Assembly: GCA_000310025.1 (NCBI GenBank)
Contig: FN649747.1
Coordinates: 519,806 to 583,805, forward strand
Reading direction: 5' to 3'
Origin: Ectocarpus siliculosus
Lineage: Eukaryota; Sar; Phaeophyceae; Ectocarpales; Ectocarpaceae
DNA length: 64,000 nucleotides
Shown: piece by piece, positions 62,170-64,000 of the stretch
How the letters are laid out: each line of letters starts with the position of its first letter
How positions within the stretch are numbered: position 1 is the first letter of the stretch
Translations under genes and position numbers: made by a program
Notes under the pieces: generated by a model
What the model was told of the DNA's origin: nothing
Database searches by the model: none
The model's input: the letters and a program-made list of their open reading frames with translations, nothing else

Positions 62170-62373
62170 ATGCCCATGCAGTCGTCGCGATGTAAAGCAC
62201 GACCCAGAGCGAGGGCACTGGCCGTCGTTGCGCTCGGTTTGCTGGCCCCACCGACCTGCTGCGGAATGATACACAATTTGGGGGTGCACGATGATGCAAG
62301 GAGAGTCTTCCAGATCGAGAGCTTCGGCTTCCGCGAGCGCGGCTTCATGAACTTGACCGTGTCTGGATTTTCG
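62170..62373 (+). CDS. Lung seven-transmembrane receptor (GPR107/108-like), first exon only
   Basis: The ATG at 62170 opens 68 codons ending exactly at a TCG|GTGCGT donor. The product has a basic N-terminus, a hydrophobic signal-peptide core (ALAVVALGLLAPPT), and then IHNLGVHDDARRVFQIESFG followed by GFMNLTVSGFS. This matches the start of the mature Lu7TM/GPR107 family, where a short hydrophobic-polar segment with DD.R..F.IE.FGF and a Gly-rich turn precedes the lumenal domain. These are Golgi/endosomal seven-pass proteins. The rest of the gene is not visible in the 1.6 kb that follows, so it is either beyond the window or lost in the poor sequence at the edge. Confidence 0.65.
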
Positions 62374-63399
62374 GTGCGTTTGTAGCAGGGTGGTGGGTGT
62401 GCGGGTGTGCTTTGTTGGCATGAGAACAAGCGGCGGCGGAAAGAAAAGCGCAGAATTCAGAATTTGTAGGAAATTCTTTGGAAGGCCTGGCAAGATGTGA
62501 TTGTTGTATGCATAAATTGGCGTGAATAGCTGCAGTCTTCAGTGTTGTACGCATACACTTACTGCTGCCAATTGCACGTTCCCGTTGTGTGTCCTGGGGG
62601 GAGAGCGGAATATGGTGTAGGATTCTTCTCTCAAGCGCTATATAAGGGCGAAAAGAAGGCTATCTCGTGCAAGCGACTGCTTTGATGTATGTACACTGCC
62701 ATCAGCCAGTTCGCATACGTGTACATTTCATCGACTTGGTTGTAGATACTGTAACGGAATGAGGATCCCTATTGCCTGTAACGGGTATGATCGGGTAGCA
62801 TGTCGACTCGTTGGAACTTGACTCGCTTCTTAGGCGGTCGTTTCAGCTAAAATCACTGCCGCTCCCTTCTTTGCATGCGGTCCCTTACTAGTTCCGTCGC
62901 TTGGAGCATTTCCATACTGAGGCCAAGTCAGCCTTAGGCCCTCGGGACTGTACAGCCTCTCCCAATGAGCGGACGCGATTTTTTCTGGACCCATAACCTG
63001 TAACTAGCTGGGTACTAGGAGGGTTAACCTGCTGTGTAGAACGAAATCGCGTTGTTCGGGATGACCTCTTTCTCCTCCTAGTCCATCTCGCAACAATGGA
63101 AAAGGACCGGAAGAAGCGTAGACAGGTTGGGAGTAGACGGGGGAGCATTGGCTACACAACGGGGACGATGAGAGAGAGACAGGGAGGGAGAGAGAGAGAG
63201 AGAGAGAGATGGGAGTTTTTGGAAGACGTAGGGTCGCAGCGTTATGTTGGAATCTCTCCTGCCGTTACTCTCTGTTGCTCCAATATACATACGCCTCTCT
63301 AACAATGAGGAGCTCCGGTCCGGGGTCACGAAAAAATTGTCCCCGTGCGGTGCTTGCCTGCTTAAAATTTTCGCGCGAGAAGCGTTCCTACAACTATCG
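62374..63399. other. Presumed first intron of the Lu7TM gene
   Basis: No exon continuing the Lu7TM frame was recognised. The stretch contains a copy of a dispersed retroelement-like repeat (62912-63019) and a GA run (63187-63209). Confidence 0.4.
62912..63019 (-). mobile_element. Dispersed repeat, possible Copia-type 5' end (copy 2)
   Basis: This is the partner of 54585-54699. On the minus strand it contains TTACAGGTTATGGGTCC, again like a half-tRNA-iMet primer-binding site, followed by the same short open frame. No retroelement protein domain is present nearby. Confidence 0.45.
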
Positions 63400-64000
63400 G
63401 CATGGTTGTAGGTTCTGTGCCCCCCCCCCCCCCCCCCGAACCGCCCCCGCCCCCAAACCCTATCGTGGTTGTTGGGCCTTGTGGAACAAAAAAGGGGAAA
63501 GGACCCAACCCTATCCGTCGGGCTTCCTGGGGAAAAAAAAAAGGACCGAAAATTTTGCCCCAAAAGAAATCCAGGGGACCCCCCCAATAACCCCCCCAAG
63601 CGCCCTGGGAAATCCCAAAACCCCGCCGGGGTATACTATTTTTCTTGGAAAATTTTGCGCGTGTCCCGGGTCCCTACTTTTCCCGCTTGGCCTCCCTGCG
63701 AAGAAACCCCCAAGGGGACCCCCCCAAACCCCTCCCCCCAAATCCTTTGAAGGGCCCCCCCAGTGTTCCGGGAAAATCCTGGTGTGGCCTTCCGGGTCCA
63801 AACCACCAGGCATTTTCGCCGGTTCCCCCCCTTTCCAAAACACCGAAGGGATCAAAATCCCCCCCCTTTTCAGGGCCCTAACCCCATAACACCCCCCCTT
63901 TTCCCCCCCACCAAACAAAAAACAATACATGCCTGACCCCCCCCCCCGTGGGGGGGGGGGGCGCTCCACCTACCCCCCCCACCCCCTGGGCCCTCCACCC
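63400..64000. other. Low-quality or artefactual sequence at the window end
   Basis: From about 63400 the composition changes abruptly: runs of C up to 18 long, clusters of GGGG, AAAA and CCCC, and stretched homopolymers throughout, ending in a C-run followed by a G-run. This is the look of degraded base calls at a read or contig end rather than of genomic low-complexity DNA. The ORFs here are Pro/Gly/Lys artefacts. Confidence 0.7.

Noticed and set aside
61842-62195. 117-residue plus-strand open frame upstream of the Lu7TM start
   Set aside because: It overlaps the Lu7TM signal-peptide exon in another frame and includes the GA microsatellite; most likely 5' untranslated sequence.

Overview
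The window looks like nuclear DNA of an intron-rich, photosynthetic heterokont, most likely a brown alga related to Ectocarpus. This is an inference from five things: mosaic genes with many short GT-AG exons and introns of a few hundred bases; neighbouring genes that nearly always alternate strand; a plastid-targeting presequence with the heterokont ASF-type motif; many CAA/GTT microsatellites; and gene families (SAM, ankyrin, IQ, LRAT, Lu7TM) typical of eukaryotes. No bacterial operon, rRNA gene or CRISPR array was seen.

I rebuilt gene models by hand from splice sites, reading frame and intron phase. Layout: 1-7.9 kb has no gene I recognise and holds repeats, including palindromes and a 2.1-kb foldback flanked by old direct repeats. 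7.9-16.4 kb (minus) is a coiled-coil DUF4795/QRICH2-like protein. 18.0-23.0 kb (plus) is a small ankyrin plus coiled-coil protein. 23.9-32.9 kb (minus) encodes IQ motifs, coiled coils, a SAM domain and ankyrin repeats. 33.2-40.2 kb (minus) encodes a dynein-stalk-like segment followed by an NDRG-like alpha/beta-hydrolase fold without its nucleophile. These last two may be one giant gene of about 3240 residues, because the downstream half has no start codon and the splice phases join. 40.9-48.7 kb (plus) is a PDZ-like, ankyrin and dual-specificity-phosphatase protein lacking the P-loop arginine. 50.9-55.2 kb (minus) is a plastid-targeted PDZ plus 2Fe-2S ferredoxin-like protein. 56.8-60.1 kb (plus) is an LRAT-domain protein. 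62.2 kb (plus) is the first exon of a GPR107/108-like (Lu7TM) membrane protein. The last 600 bases look like low-quality sequence at a contig edge.

How the genes work together: they are independent transcription units, not an operon. Four pairs are head-to-head or tail-to-tail; the tightest divergent pair (about 700 bp between start codons at 40.2/40.9 kb) may share regulatory DNA. Several products (QRICH2-like, dynein-stalk-like, IQ/SAM/ankyrin scaffold) hint at flagellar or microtubule roles, but that is inference from family resemblance.
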